DNA of 5,828 nucleotides from Hyphomicrobiales bacterium (GCA_003151375.1 PLXI01000260.1:1-5828), one strand, 5' to 3'. Counted from the stretch's first letter, positions 1 through 5,828 are shown. The notes: generated by a model from the letters alone, not told the origin. Translations and numbers: made by a program.

Positions 1-689
1 GAGTAACGGAAATCGGCTTCGAATCGCTGCTGGTCGTAATTCAGTTTTACCAGCGGCCTGCCAATTTTATGGGTGAGCCAGGTACCAATAATCGCATAAA
101 ACACGGCCGCCCATACCATGTAACCAGGAATCGCTATGGAATACTGGCCAATGGCAAATTCCAGCGTACCGGAGAGCCCCCACAGAATAGTCACGAAAGA
201 TACCAGCGTCACTACCGAACTGAGCAAGCCGATAGTGAGCGACAAAGTGCTGCTGGTAAAACCATCTATATCATCGGCAATACGCTGGTCAGGATTGTCG
301 GTGCTCGAGTTGGTCAATTGCAGCCGGTAATAGGCCCGGTGATCGAGCCAGCCGCTAATATAGCGATTGGTCAGCCAATGCCGCCAGCGGATAATCAGCA
401 ATTGGCGAAGATAAGTTTGCGTCACCGCCACGATAATTGTTGCCAAGGATAAAAAGAGAAAGCGCAGCAACTGATATTCGAAGGCAGCAAGATCCCTGTC
501 CTGCAACGCATTGTAGAAATATTTGTTCCAGTTATTGAACACGACGCTGAGACCTACCCCGGAAAGGTTTAGGGAGATGATCGTGCCCAATAGTCCACCA
601 GACCGCCAGCGTTCTTGCGAGCGCCAATAGGGAACGCTCAGCCGCCAAAGGTCACGCAGGAAATTTCTCGAATTAGGCTGCCACTGCAT
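1..689 (-). CDS. BacA/SbmA/YddA-type ABC transporter, membrane domain (partial, C-terminus off window)
   Basis: I translated this by hand from the minus strand: 229 codons with no stop, open at the left edge. The start is the first in-frame ATG (689-687); an in-frame TAA lies only two codons upstream. The visible part is the transmembrane domain. Hydrophobic segments lie near residues 31-50, 75-94, 146-170 and 182-206. The motif DNPDQRI (131-137) and the closing stretch GRPLVKLNYDQQRFEADFRY (the EAA-like loop) are hallmarks of the SbmA/BacA and YddA families. These inner-membrane proteins import peptides or other bulky compounds, or export lipidic or vitamin-like substrates. YddA-type proteins carry a C-terminal ATPase domain of about 200 residues, whereas SbmA/BacA lack it and use the proton gradient. 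The deciding part lies outside the window. The ribosome binding site is weak. It is codirectional with ubiK but 82 bases away, so it may have its own promoter. Family membership is firm; subfamily and substrate are open. Confidence 0.9.
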   Translation of the reverse strand, partial: MQWQPNSRNFLRDLWRLSVPYWRSQERWRSGGLLGTIISLNLSGVGLSVVFNNWNKYFYNALQDRDLAAFEYQLLRFLFLSLATIIVAVTQTYLRQLLIIRWRHWLTNRYISGWLDHRAYYRLQLTNSSTDNPDQRIADDIDGFTSSTLSLTIGLLSSVVTLVSFVTILWGLSGTLEFAIGQYSIAIPGYMVWAAVFYAIIGTWLTHKIGRPLVKLNYDQQRFEADFRY

Positions 690-771
690 TCTGCTTTAAA
701 CACGTATAGGCTACCTTTTGTTCCATATCCGATATGAAGCGGCGTATTCGGAATTTCTTGTCCCTAGCCTC

Positions 772-1026
772 TTATGATGTTTGCAGTTTTTTCTCCAACT
801 CAGCAATCCTCGCACCCAGTGCGGCATTTTCAGTGCGGGCTTTTTCTGCCATATCGCGCACCACTTCAAAATCTTCACGGCGCACGATGTTGAGATTGTT
901 CATCACGCGCTCCACTTGCGTTTGAACCATCTGGTCTATTTCCTTGCGCAGGCTTTGCGCAGCACCAGCGGCATTGGACATGAACTTGGCGAGTTCATCA
1001 AATATCTTTGAATTGTTCTGGGCCAT
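772..1026 (-). CDS. ubiK: UbiK family ubiquinone biosynthesis accessory factor (BMFP domain)
   Basis: This 84-residue protein matches the UbiK/YqiC family (formerly the BMFP or DUF526 family) in length and layout. Residues 1-45 form an amphipathic, Met/Gln/Asn-rich helical region, the family's membrane-contacting part. Next comes the signature RREDFEVVRDMAEKA (49-63), which runs into a C-terminal coiled coil (about 57-82) with regular Leu/Ile/Val spacing and alternating Glu/Lys. In enterobacteria UbiK binds UbiJ and helps the aerobic ubiquinone hydroxylation steps in a soluble Ubi complex near the inner membrane; purified homologues trimerise and can fuse membranes. The role here is inferred from the family. 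The ATG at 1026-1024 is supported by a strong AGGAG seven bases upstream. It is divergent from lgt, an arrangement I recall as common in alphaproteobacteria. Nothing looks truncated. Confidence 0.9.
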   Translation of the reverse strand: MAQNNSKIFDELAKFMSNAAGAAQSLRKEIDQMVQTQVERVMNNLNIVRREDFEVVRDMAEKARTENAALGARIAELEKKLQTS

Positions 1027-1117
1027 GGTGGTGCTCCTGTTGGCGCATAGCTAATGGCTTCGGTGCCCGCTTTCAAGTGCTTGCGAAGCGCATGATGAAC
1101 GGGCAAATGAGGCGGCT
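1027..1117. promoter_or_regulatory. Divergent intergenic region between ubiK and lgt
   Basis: This 91-base gap must hold the promoters of both ubiK (minus) and the lgt operon (plus), since the genes are back to back. For ubiK a minus-strand TTGAAA (1076-1071) fits a -35 box, but the stretch 16-18 bases downstream has no good -10 match (best TAGCTA). For lgt I see no convincing -35/-10 pair. A GAGG at 1109-1112, five bases before the lgt ATG, is its likely ribosome binding site. No long inverted repeat or operator is obvious. That the region has promoter function follows from gene orientation; the exact boxes are not established. Confidence 0.5.
1034..1038 (-). promoter_or_regulatory. Ribosome binding site of ubiK
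   Basis: The minus strand reads AGGAG here, a strong Shine-Dalgarno core seven bases before the ATG at 1026-1024. It is the clearest ribosome binding site in the window and fixes the ubiK start. Confidence 0.8.
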
Positions 1118-1927
1118 ATGTTGGCTGTCATTTCATTCCCGTCATTCCTCTCGCCCAATTTGATTGAATGGGGCCCGATCACCATCAAGTGGTATGGTTT
1201 GGCCTATGCGGGCGGATTGGTTTTTGCTGCGTTGTATATGAAGCGCTTGGTTTGCAACCCCGCATTATGGGGCACATGGAAGCCAACCATGACGCCCGCA
1301 CAGATTGACGATATGTTTGTCTGGTTCTTTATCGGCGTGGTGGGCGGCGGCAGGCTTGGCTATGTGCTGCTTTACCAACCCATGAAATATCTGGCTGACC
1401 CGATTAGCATATTCAAAGTCTGGGATGGCGGCATGTCATTCCATGGCGGATTTCTCGGCGTGGTGCTGGCGAGTTATTTCTATGGCCGCAAAGTGGGTGC
1501 AACGCTTGACCGGATGCTTGATCTTGGAGCGGCATCTGTGCCGGTTGGCCTTGGGCTGGGGCGGTTGGCAAATTTTGTGAATGGTGAACTTTATGGCGGC
1601 CCCACCAATTTGCCATGGGGGGTGATTTTCCCGGGCGAGACTTTTGCAAGGCATCCCAGCCAAATCTATGAAGCGCTGCTTGAGGGCGTTTTGCTATTCA
1701 TCGCTGTGCGCATTGGCACGCATCGTTATCAGGCCTTAGCACATCCGGGACGGGCGTCTGGCATCTTTGCACTGGGTTATGGCCTATCGCGTATCGCTGC
1801 CGAATTTGTGCGCTTGCCGGACTCATTCATCGGCTATTATTTCGGCTTCATTACCCAAGGTATGATTTATTCTTTGCCACTGGTGGCAGTGGGGATTTGG
1901 CTGTTGTGGAGATCACGCCACACATGA
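1118..1927 (+). CDS. lgt: Prolipoprotein diacylglyceryl transferase
   Basis: Lgt transfers the diacylglyceryl group of phosphatidylglycerol to the lipobox cysteine of prolipoproteins, the first step of lipoprotein maturation, in the inner membrane. The 269-residue protein is hydrophobic throughout and colinear with the E. coli enzyme. It shows WYGLAYAGG (25-33), GGGRLGYVL (76-84), WDGGMSFHGGFLG (102-114) with the conserved His109, the Lgt signature GRLANFVNGELYG (148-160) with Arg149 at the position of E. coli Arg143, RHPSQIYEALLEG (178-190), and SRIAAEFVRLPD (224-235). It is somewhat shorter than the E. coli protein because the loop before RHPSQ is compact. The ATG at 1118 has GAGG five bases upstream, and nearby upstream ATGs are out of frame. 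The stop overlaps the next start (ATGA, 1924-1927). All expected motifs are present, so it should be active. Confidence 0.97.
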   Translation: MLAVISFPSFLSPNLIEWGPITIKWYGLAYAGGLVFAALYMKRLVCNPALWGTWKPTMTPAQIDDMFVWFFIGVVGGGRLGYVLLYQPMKYLADPISIFKVWDGGMSFHGGFLGVVLASYFYGRKVGATLDRMLDLGAASVPVGLGLGRLANFVNGELYGGPTNLPWGVIFPGETFARHPSQIYEALLEGVLLFIAVRIGTHRYQALAHPGRASGIFALGYGLSRIAAEFVRLPDSFIGYYFGFITQGMIYSLPLVAVGIWLLWRSRHT

Positions 1928-2964
1928 TGCAGTTTTTGCGTGAGTTGATTGCGGTGCAGGGGCCGCTGGCGATTGATCGATTCATGTCGCTGTGTTTAGG
2001 CCATCCCAAGTTCGGTTATTATATGAACCGTGATCCACTTGGTGTCGCCGGAGATTTTACGACAGCACCTGGGATCAGCCAGATATTTGGCGAACTTATT
2101 GGCATTTGGTGCATGGCGACGTGGGAAGCCATTGGCGCACCATCGCCTTTTAATTTGGTCGAGCTTGGACCCGGTCGCGGCACGTTGATGGCGGATGTTT
2201 TACGTGCGACTTCCAAAATGGCGGAATTTTCCAATGCCGCGCGGGTACATCTGGTGGAGACCAGCCCAGTGTTGCGTGAAGCGCAGCGCGCGAAAATACC
2301 GGGCCAGGTGACTTGGCATGACAGTGTTGAAAGCCTGCCACAAGAACCAATGATTTTTATCGCCAATGAGTTTTTTGATGCGTTACCCATTCGGCAGTTC
2401 GTGAAAACAAGCGACGGCGTTTTTGAACGCCATGTGGTGTTGCGCAATAATGCGTTGGCACTGGCGGATTTGCCGGCACCCTTTGAAGTATTCGGCGGTG
2501 ACGGCCTGTTTGAAGTCTCGCCTATTTCTTGTGCCATCGCTGAGACCTTAGGGGCGAAGCTACAAGCCCTCGGCGGGGCCGGGTTGGTGATCGACTATGG
2601 GTATTTAGAATTAGCCTCTGGTGACACGCTGCAGGCGGTGAAGGCCCATAAGCCTTGTGGTGTGCTGGAATATCCAGGCACCTCTGATTTGACAGCACAT
2701 GTGGATTTTGAGGCCTTGGCCAAAGCTTTTGAGGCTGGCGGTGCGGAAGCGTTGCCGCCCAAGACCCAAGGGCAGTTTTTAGGCGAAATGGGTTTGCAGC
2801 AGCGCCTTACCACACTTTCTGCCAAATTGCTGGGCAAAGAGCGCCAAGATTTTATTGCGGGGGCACGGCGCTTGGTGGATGACAAGCAGATGGGGCAGCT
2901 TTTTAAAGTTCTCTGTGTGGCACAAAGCAGCCGCCAGCCGATCTATCCATTTGAGGGACAATGA
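1924..2964 (+). CDS. MidA/NDUFAF7-family SAM-dependent methyltransferase (COG1565)
   Basis: Class I SAM-dependent protein methyltransferase related to mitochondrial NDUFAF7/MidA, which symmetrically dimethylates an arginine of complex I subunit NDUFS2 during assembly. The bacterial role, probably on the NuoD homologue, is inferred. From the chosen start the protein has 346 residues. It shows GYYMNRDPLGVAGDFTTAP (31-49), typical of the family; FGELIG (55-60); the SAM-binding motif ELGPGRGT (80-87); HLVETSP (109-115), holding the acidic residue after strand 2; NEFFDALP (148-155); and VIDYGY (222-227). I chose ATG 1924 because it forms an ATGA overlap with the lgt stop and puts the conserved helix at the usual N-terminus. 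GGAGA at 1908-1912 may be its ribosome binding site. ATG 1927 is an equally possible neighbour. A TTG at 1897 would add nine residues inside lgt and is less likely. The 3' end overlaps pgeF by four bases. Confidence 0.9.
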   Translation: MMQFLRELIAVQGPLAIDRFMSLCLGHPKFGYYMNRDPLGVAGDFTTAPGISQIFGELIGIWCMATWEAIGAPSPFNLVELGPGRGTLMADVLRATSKMAEFSNAARVHLVETSPVLREAQRAKIPGQVTWHDSVESLPQEPMIFIANEFFDALPIRQFVKTSDGVFERHVVLRNNALALADLPAPFEVFGGDGLFEVSPISCAIAETLGAKLQALGGAGLVIDYGYLELASGDTLQAVKAHKPCGVLEYPGTSDLTAHVDFEALAKAFEAGGAEALPPKTQGQFLGEMGLQQRLTTLSAKLLGKERQDFIAGARRLVDDKQMGQLFKVLCVAQSSRQPIYPFEGQ

Positions 2965-3734
2965 TCGCACGCCCCATAACAGCACCTGAATTGCAGCTTG
3001 ACGGAATTGCCCATGGCTTTTTCACACGTGAAGGCGGGCATTCCACGGGCATATTTGCGTCGCTGAATTGCGGGTTGGGATCAAGCGATGACTTGGTTTT
3101 GGTGAAACAGAACCGCGCGCTGGTTGCCAGCAGCTTGGGCGTGGCTGAGGATCATCTGATTTCAGGTTATCAAGAGCATGGCGTTCAGGTTGCCGTGGTT
3201 GCGGGTTCGATGGTGGACAGGCCCAAAGCGGATGGGCTGGTTTCCAACACACCGGGTGTGGCGCTGGGCATACTGACAGCGGACTGCGGACCGATTTTAT
3301 TTGGTGATCCTGAGGCGCAAGTGATCGGTGCCTGCCATGCTGGCTGGAAGGGTGCGTTGGCCGGGGTTTATGCCAGCACAGTTGCCGCCATGGAGGGCTT
3401 AGGGGCCAAGCGTTCACGCATTGTGGCGGTGCTGGGCCCGACGATTTCACAAGCTGCCTATGAAGTGGGGCCGGAATTTCCAAAGCCATTTTTGGCGCAG
3501 GATGAGCGGCATACAAAATTCTTCATCCCTTCTGTGAAGCAGGGCCATTATATGTTTGATCTACCAGCATTTTTGTTAAAACAGATGGCTGGCTTGGGAC
3601 TGGCAAAGGTGGCGGGCCTAGACCTATGCACTTATGCTAATGAGCAAAGATTTTTCTCTTATCGGCGCACCACTCACCGCGCTGAGACAGATTATGGCCG
3701 GTTGATTTCAGCCATTGCGTTGAAAGAAAAATGA
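2961..3734 (+). CDS. pgeF: Peptidoglycan editing factor PgeF (YfiH/laccase-domain family)
   Basis: The YfiH/PgeF family was once called polyphenol oxidase or multicopper laccase. E. coli PgeF keeps wrong amino acids, notably L-Ser in place of L-Ala, out of peptidoglycan stem peptides, and homologues also show purine nucleoside phosphorylase and deaminase activity in vitro. The 257-residue length is normal. Visible motifs are HGFFTREGG (18-26) followed by SLNCG (34-38), the metal-site triad His73 (in QEHG), Cys109 (in TADCGP) and His126 (in CHAGWKG, 125-131), YEVGPEF, and near the C-terminus LCTYANEQRFFSYRR then THRAETDYGR. All metal-binding residues are intact. ATG 2961 overlaps the upstream stop (ATGA), with GAGGGA (2953-2958) just before it. 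The spacing of about three bases is short, so coupling probably helps initiation. The stop overlaps the lipoprotein start in the same way. The cytoplasmic envelope-related role fits with lgt. Confidence 0.93.
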   Translation: MIARPITAPELQLDGIAHGFFTREGGHSTGIFASLNCGLGSSDDLVLVKQNRALVASSLGVAEDHLISGYQEHGVQVAVVAGSMVDRPKADGLVSNTPGVALGILTADCGPILFGDPEAQVIGACHAGWKGALAGVYASTVAAMEGLGAKRSRIVAVLGPTISQAAYEVGPEFPKPFLAQDERHTKFFIPSVKQGHYMFDLPAFLLKQMAGLGLAKVAGLDLCTYANEQRFFSYRRTTHRAETDYGRLISAIALKEK

Positions 3735-4354
3735 TGCGGGCAGTGCTGATTTTGCTTTTACTTTTGGCCGGCTGTTCTGCAGGTGTTGGACAGCTCGAAA
3801 AACCCGGGCCTCAACCCGTTTCGCAGCAGTCATTGATCAGCCCGCCATGGCAAACCTTGGTGCGCGCCGGCTCGGATGCAGCCAAGGACGTTGATCTTGA
3901 AACACTGGATGGCCCACAAGCGGCACCCAGCTTGACGCCAACTGTACCCCCAACCGCCGCCACTACTTTGCCACCCAAGCCTGTCGATCCCAATGCAACC
4001 GTCATCAAGGCTGTGGCCGTTGCAGGTGTGAGTGGCGCATCAGTCCAAGGCAACAGTGAACTTTCTGCTGCCATAGGCAAGGTTTTAAAAGGGGCTGGCT
4101 GGCCAGTCGCTGCTGTTGGCAAGAACACTTTGGTGGTCACTGCGCAGGTTAAGTTAGATGCGCCCTCTGGCCCTTCACAAATCGTGCACATAACCTGGAC
4201 GGTGACCAGCCCCAAGGGGCGCGTGCTGGGCACAGTGGCCCAAAGCAACCCATTACCGGCGCATTCACTGGATGGGGACTGGGGGTCAAATGCTGATGCG
4301 GCGGCACAGGCGGCGGGTGAAGGCATCTTTAAGCTTATTGAACAATATCGCTAA
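3731..4354 (+). CDS. Uncharacterised lipoprotein with Pro/Thr-rich linker
   Basis: I do not recognise a named family. The 207-residue product starts with a very short lipoprotein signal: Met-Met-Arg, a run of Leu/Ile/Val, then the lipobox LAGC with Cys15 as the lipidation site. Residue +2 is Ser, not Asp, so by the E. coli Lol rule it would go to the outer membrane. Residues 16-60 are polar and probably extended. About 62-87 is rich in Pro, Thr and Ala, a likely flexible linker. From about 90 to the end there is a compact alternating domain: AVAVAGVSGASV, a helix (ELSAAIGKVLKGAGW), beta-like NTLVVTAQVKL and IVHITWTVTSPKGRVLG, then an Ala-rich helix ending IFKLIEQYR. That pattern loosely resembles small periplasmic lipoprotein domains of the YajG/CsgG-associated sort, but this is only an impression. 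The start overlaps the pgeF stop (ATGA) and its own ribosome binding site is weak. It is last in the lgt operon, so Lgt should be the enzyme that lipidates it. Confidence 0.85.
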   Translation: MMRAVLILLLLLAGCSAGVGQLEKPGPQPVSQQSLISPPWQTLVRAGSDAAKDVDLETLDGPQAAPSLTPTVPPTAATTLPPKPVDPNATVIKAVAVAGVSGASVQGNSELSAAIGKVLKGAGWPVAAVGKNTLVVTAQVKLDAPSGPSQIVHITWTVTSPKGRVLGTVAQSNPLPAHSLDGDWGSNADAAAQAAGEGIFKLIEQYR

Positions 4355-4380
4355 CTAGATACTCATCAGACAATTTGCCT

Positions 4381-4410
4381 CTGGCAAGGCTGTCATCAGT
4401 TCGTTATAGG
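4381..4410 (+). promoter_or_regulatory. Candidate prs promoter (weak)
   Basis: CTGGCA (4381-4386) and TATAGG (4405-4410), 18 bases apart, each match four of six bases of the sigma-70 consensus boxes. A transcript would start near 4417 and carry a leader of about 20 bases before the prs ATG, which includes AAAGGG (4425-4430). The 82-base gap after the tightly packed operon suggests that a separate promoter exists. I see no stem-loop with a T-run between the lipoprotein gene and prs, so read-through from upstream is also possible. Confidence 0.3.
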
Positions 4411-4436
4411 ATCGCCAAATTGGCAAAGGGACTCAC

Positions 4437-5372
4437 ATGATGAAAATTGTTTCCGGCAATTCCAACAGACCGTTGGCGGAAGCAATTGGCGCTTATCTGG
4501 GCCTGCCACTGGTGAAGGCCACCGTGAAGCGCTTCAATGATATGGAAGTGTTCGTTGAAATCCAAGAAAATGTGCGCGGACAGGATATGTTCATCATCCA
4601 ATCCACGTCCTTCCCAACCAATGACCATTTGATGGAGCTGCTTATCATCATCGACGCGTTGCGCCGCGCCTCGGCCAAGCGGATCACCGCGGTGATCCCT
4701 TATTTTGGTTATGCAAGACAAGACCGAAAGCCCGGCCCGCGCACGCCGATTTCAGCTAAGCTGGTGGCGAACATCATCACGCATGCAGGCGCTGACAAAG
4801 TGCTCACCATGGATTTGCACGCCGGGCAAATTCAAGGTTTCTTTGATATTCCCACCGACAATCTTTTTGCCGGGCCGGTGTTTGTGCGCGACATTAAACA
4901 GCATAATAATCTTTCCAACACGATTGTGGTTTCGCCAGATGTGGGCGGCGTGGTGCGCGCGCGGGCACTGGCCAAGCGCTTGGATGTGCCACTGGCCATC
5001 GTAGATAAACGCCGGGAACGTGCGGGCGAAAGTGAAGTGATGAATGTGATCGGCGATGTTGCTGGCAAGAGTTGCATCTTGGTGGATGACATCATCGATA
5101 GCGGTGGCACTTTGGTGAATGCGGCAGATGCACTTTTGGCCAAGGGCGCAAAAGACGTGAGTGCCTATATCACACATGGTGTTCTATCGGGCGGGGCGGT
5201 TGCACGCATCACTGGATCAAAGCTTAAAACTTTAGTTATCACCGATTCGATTTTGCCAACGGAAGCGGTGCGGATCGCCAAGAATATCAGGGTTATTCCC
5301 ATTGCGCCTTTGATCGGCGAAGCCATGGGCCGCATGAACCGCGAAGAAAGCGTTTCAAGCCTGTTTGAATAG
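4437..5372 (+). CDS. prs: Ribose-phosphate pyrophosphokinase (PRPP synthetase)
   Basis: Prs makes phosphoribosyl pyrophosphate from ribose 5-phosphate and ATP, feeding purine, pyrimidine, histidine, tryptophan and NAD synthesis in the cytoplasm. The 311-residue length is typical of class I enzymes. Landmarks in order are SGNSNRPLA (6-14), KRFNDMEVFVEI (31-42), NVRGQDMFIIQS (45-56), the ATP-binding loop YARQDRKPGPR (92-102), the catalytic-site DLHAGQIQGFF (126-136) with His128, SPDVGG (166-171), the catalytic flexible loop KRRERAGE (191-198), the PRPP/ribose-phosphate loop DDIIDSGGTL (217-226), and the usual C-terminal end SVSSLFE. All catalytic residues are present. ATG 4437 and ATG 4440 are adjacent; AAAGGG (4425-4430) lies six bases before the first and nine before the second, so either could be used, and 4440 would remove one Met. 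It follows the lgt operon in the same direction after 82 bases. Confidence 0.98.
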   Translation: MMKIVSGNSNRPLAEAIGAYLGLPLVKATVKRFNDMEVFVEIQENVRGQDMFIIQSTSFPTNDHLMELLIIIDALRRASAKRITAVIPYFGYARQDRKPGPRTPISAKLVANIITHAGADKVLTMDLHAGQIQGFFDIPTDNLFAGPVFVRDIKQHNNLSNTIVVSPDVGGVVRARALAKRLDVPLAIVDKRRERAGESEVMNVIGDVAGKSCILVDDIIDSGGTLVNAADALLAKGAKDVSAYITHGVLSGGAVARITGSKLKTLVITDSILPTEAVRIAKNIRVIPIAPLIGEAMGRMNREESVSSLFE

Positions 5373-5392
5373 GTCACGCGATACTGTATAGG
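5365..5392 (+). promoter_or_regulatory. Candidate near-leaderless promoter for the downstream ABC gene
   Basis: TTGAAT (5365-5370, overlapping the end of prs) and TATAGG (5387-5392), 16 bases apart, each match four of six consensus bases. Transcription would begin around 5399-5401, at the ABC ATG itself. No good Shine-Dalgarno sequence precedes that ATG, which agrees with leaderless or coupled translation. The -10 box overlaps a perfect 10-base palindrome, ATAGGCCTAT (5388-5397). Matches this weak also occur by chance. Confidence 0.3.
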
Positions 5393-5400
5393 CCTATGCG

Positions 5401-5828
5401 ATGACACCAATTATCTCAATTTCAAATCTTTCTAAAACCTACGCAACTGGTTTCAAGGCACTCAAGAATATCAATCTTGAAATCAGCAAGGGCGAAATCT
5501 TTGCATTGCTAGGCCCCAATGGGGCGGGCAAGACCACGCTGATTTCGGTGATTTGCGGCATTGTAACCAAATCCACTGGCCAAGTTATGGTGGGTGGGCA
5601 AAGTATCGAAAGCGGTTATCGCACGACGCGCCAGATGATCGGCCTTGTGCCGCAAGAATTGCACTTGCCGATTTTTGATACGGTGTTGAGTGCGGTTAGT
5701 TTTACGCGCCACTTATTTGGTTTGCCGCGTAATGATGCCCATATTGAAAAAATTCTGAAACAGCTTTCGCTGTGGGACAAGAAAGACAGTAAGATCATGG
5801 CGCTCTCGGGCGGCATGAAGCGGCGCGT
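5401..5828 (+). CDS. ABC-2-type exporter ATP-binding protein (partial, C-terminus off window)
   Basis: I translated this directly: 142 complete codons with no stop, open at the right edge. It is the first half of an ABC nucleotide-binding domain. Walker A is GPNGAGKTT (38-46), the Q-loop glutamine is Gln85 (in GLVPQE), and the ABC signature is LSGGM (135-139), followed by KRR; Walker B would come next, outside the window. The signature with Met-Lys-Arg-Arg and the short form suit the CcmA/YadG-like class (COG1131) of drug, lipid or polysaccharide exporters, whose permease (ABC-2 type) is normally the next gene. An in-frame TAG at 5389-5391 makes ATG 5401 the first possible ATG. An ATG at 5396 opens only a two-codon frame. 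The 28-base gap after prs allows cotranscription. The substrate cannot be told from this fragment. Confidence 0.92.
   Translation, partial: MTPIISISNLSKTYATGFKALKNINLEISKGEIFALLGPNGAGKTTLISVICGIVTKSTGQVMVGGQSIESGYRTTRQMIGLVPQELHLPIFDTVLSAVSFTRHLFGLPRNDAHIEKILKQLSLWDKKDSKIMALSGGMKRR

Noticed and set aside
69..452. A 127-codon plus-strand open frame (and a 64-codon one at 136-330) at the left end
   Set aside because: Both lie antisense to the BacA/SbmA-like transporter, whose motifs are clear on the minus strand. Their translations show no recognisable protein features.
1..689. Apparent use of rarer codons (AGA, AGG, ATA, CTA) in the transporter, suggesting recent transfer
   Set aside because: The same codons occur in lgt and other genes here at a comparable level by eye, so there is no clear sign of foreign origin.
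674..726. A 17-codon minus-strand frame starting ATG 726-724 and overlapping the transporter start
   Set aside because: It has no ribosome binding site or recognisable content, and stays open upstream only as a short non-gene frame back to a TAA. It is too short to support as a leader peptide.
1897..1926. A TTG start for the methyltransferase nine codons upstream, inside lgt
   Set aside because: ATG 1924 gives the standard ATGA overlap and a family-like N-terminus. The added residues lie in lgt coding sequence and match nothing in the methyltransferase family.
3811..4326. A 171-codon minus-strand frame opposite the lipoprotein gene
   Set aside because: It is a shadow of the Ala/Pro/Thr-rich plus-strand gene. 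The plus frame has a lipobox, operon overlaps and a plausible domain, and the minus frame has none.
4375..4387. A rho-independent terminator after the lipoprotein gene (TTGCC-TCT-GGCAA)
   Set aside because: The stem has only five pairs and is followed by GGCTGTC, not a T-run, so it does not fit an intrinsic terminator.

Overview
The window reads as a stretch of alphaproteobacterial chromosome with housekeeping content and moderate base composition (by eye a little above half G+C). Proteobacterial affiliation rests on UbiK, Lgt, a MidA/NDUFAF7-type methyltransferase and PgeF, all recognised from their protein motifs. The alphaproteobacterial placement is inferred from the divergent ubiK / lgt-midA-pgeF arrangement. 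No genus can be assigned. There is no rRNA, tRNA, CRISPR array, insertion sequence or prophage gene.

Layout. On the minus strand, bases 1-689 hold the N-terminal 229 codons of a BacA/SbmA/YddA-type inner-membrane transporter that runs off the left edge. Upstream of it on the same strand lies ubiK (772-1026). A 91-base divergent gap (1027-1117) separates ubiK from a tightly packed plus-strand block: lgt, midA-like, pgeF and an uncharacterised lipoprotein gene (1118-4354). Each of the three junctions in this block is a four-base ATGA stop/start overlap, so it is almost certainly one translationally coupled operon. An 82-base gap with a weak promoter candidate then precedes prs (4437-5372). After 28 bases comes the start of an ABC-2-type exporter ATPase (5401 onward), cut by the right edge just after its LSGG signature.

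Functions. Lgt starts lipoprotein maturation, and the last gene of its operon encodes a lipoprotein that should be its substrate. PgeF acts on peptidoglycan precursor quality, so the operon leans toward envelope work. The MidA-like methyltransferase is an assembly factor for respiratory complex I, and the divergent UbiK assists ubiquinone synthesis, which gives a respiratory link across the shared promoter region. Prs supplies PRPP for nucleotide, histidine, tryptophan and NAD synthesis. The two edge genes are transport components whose substrates cannot be read from the sequence.

I found no convincing undescribed system. The least understood element is the lipoprotein at 3731-4354. The remaining observations are modest ones about start sites, overlaps and intergenic signals.
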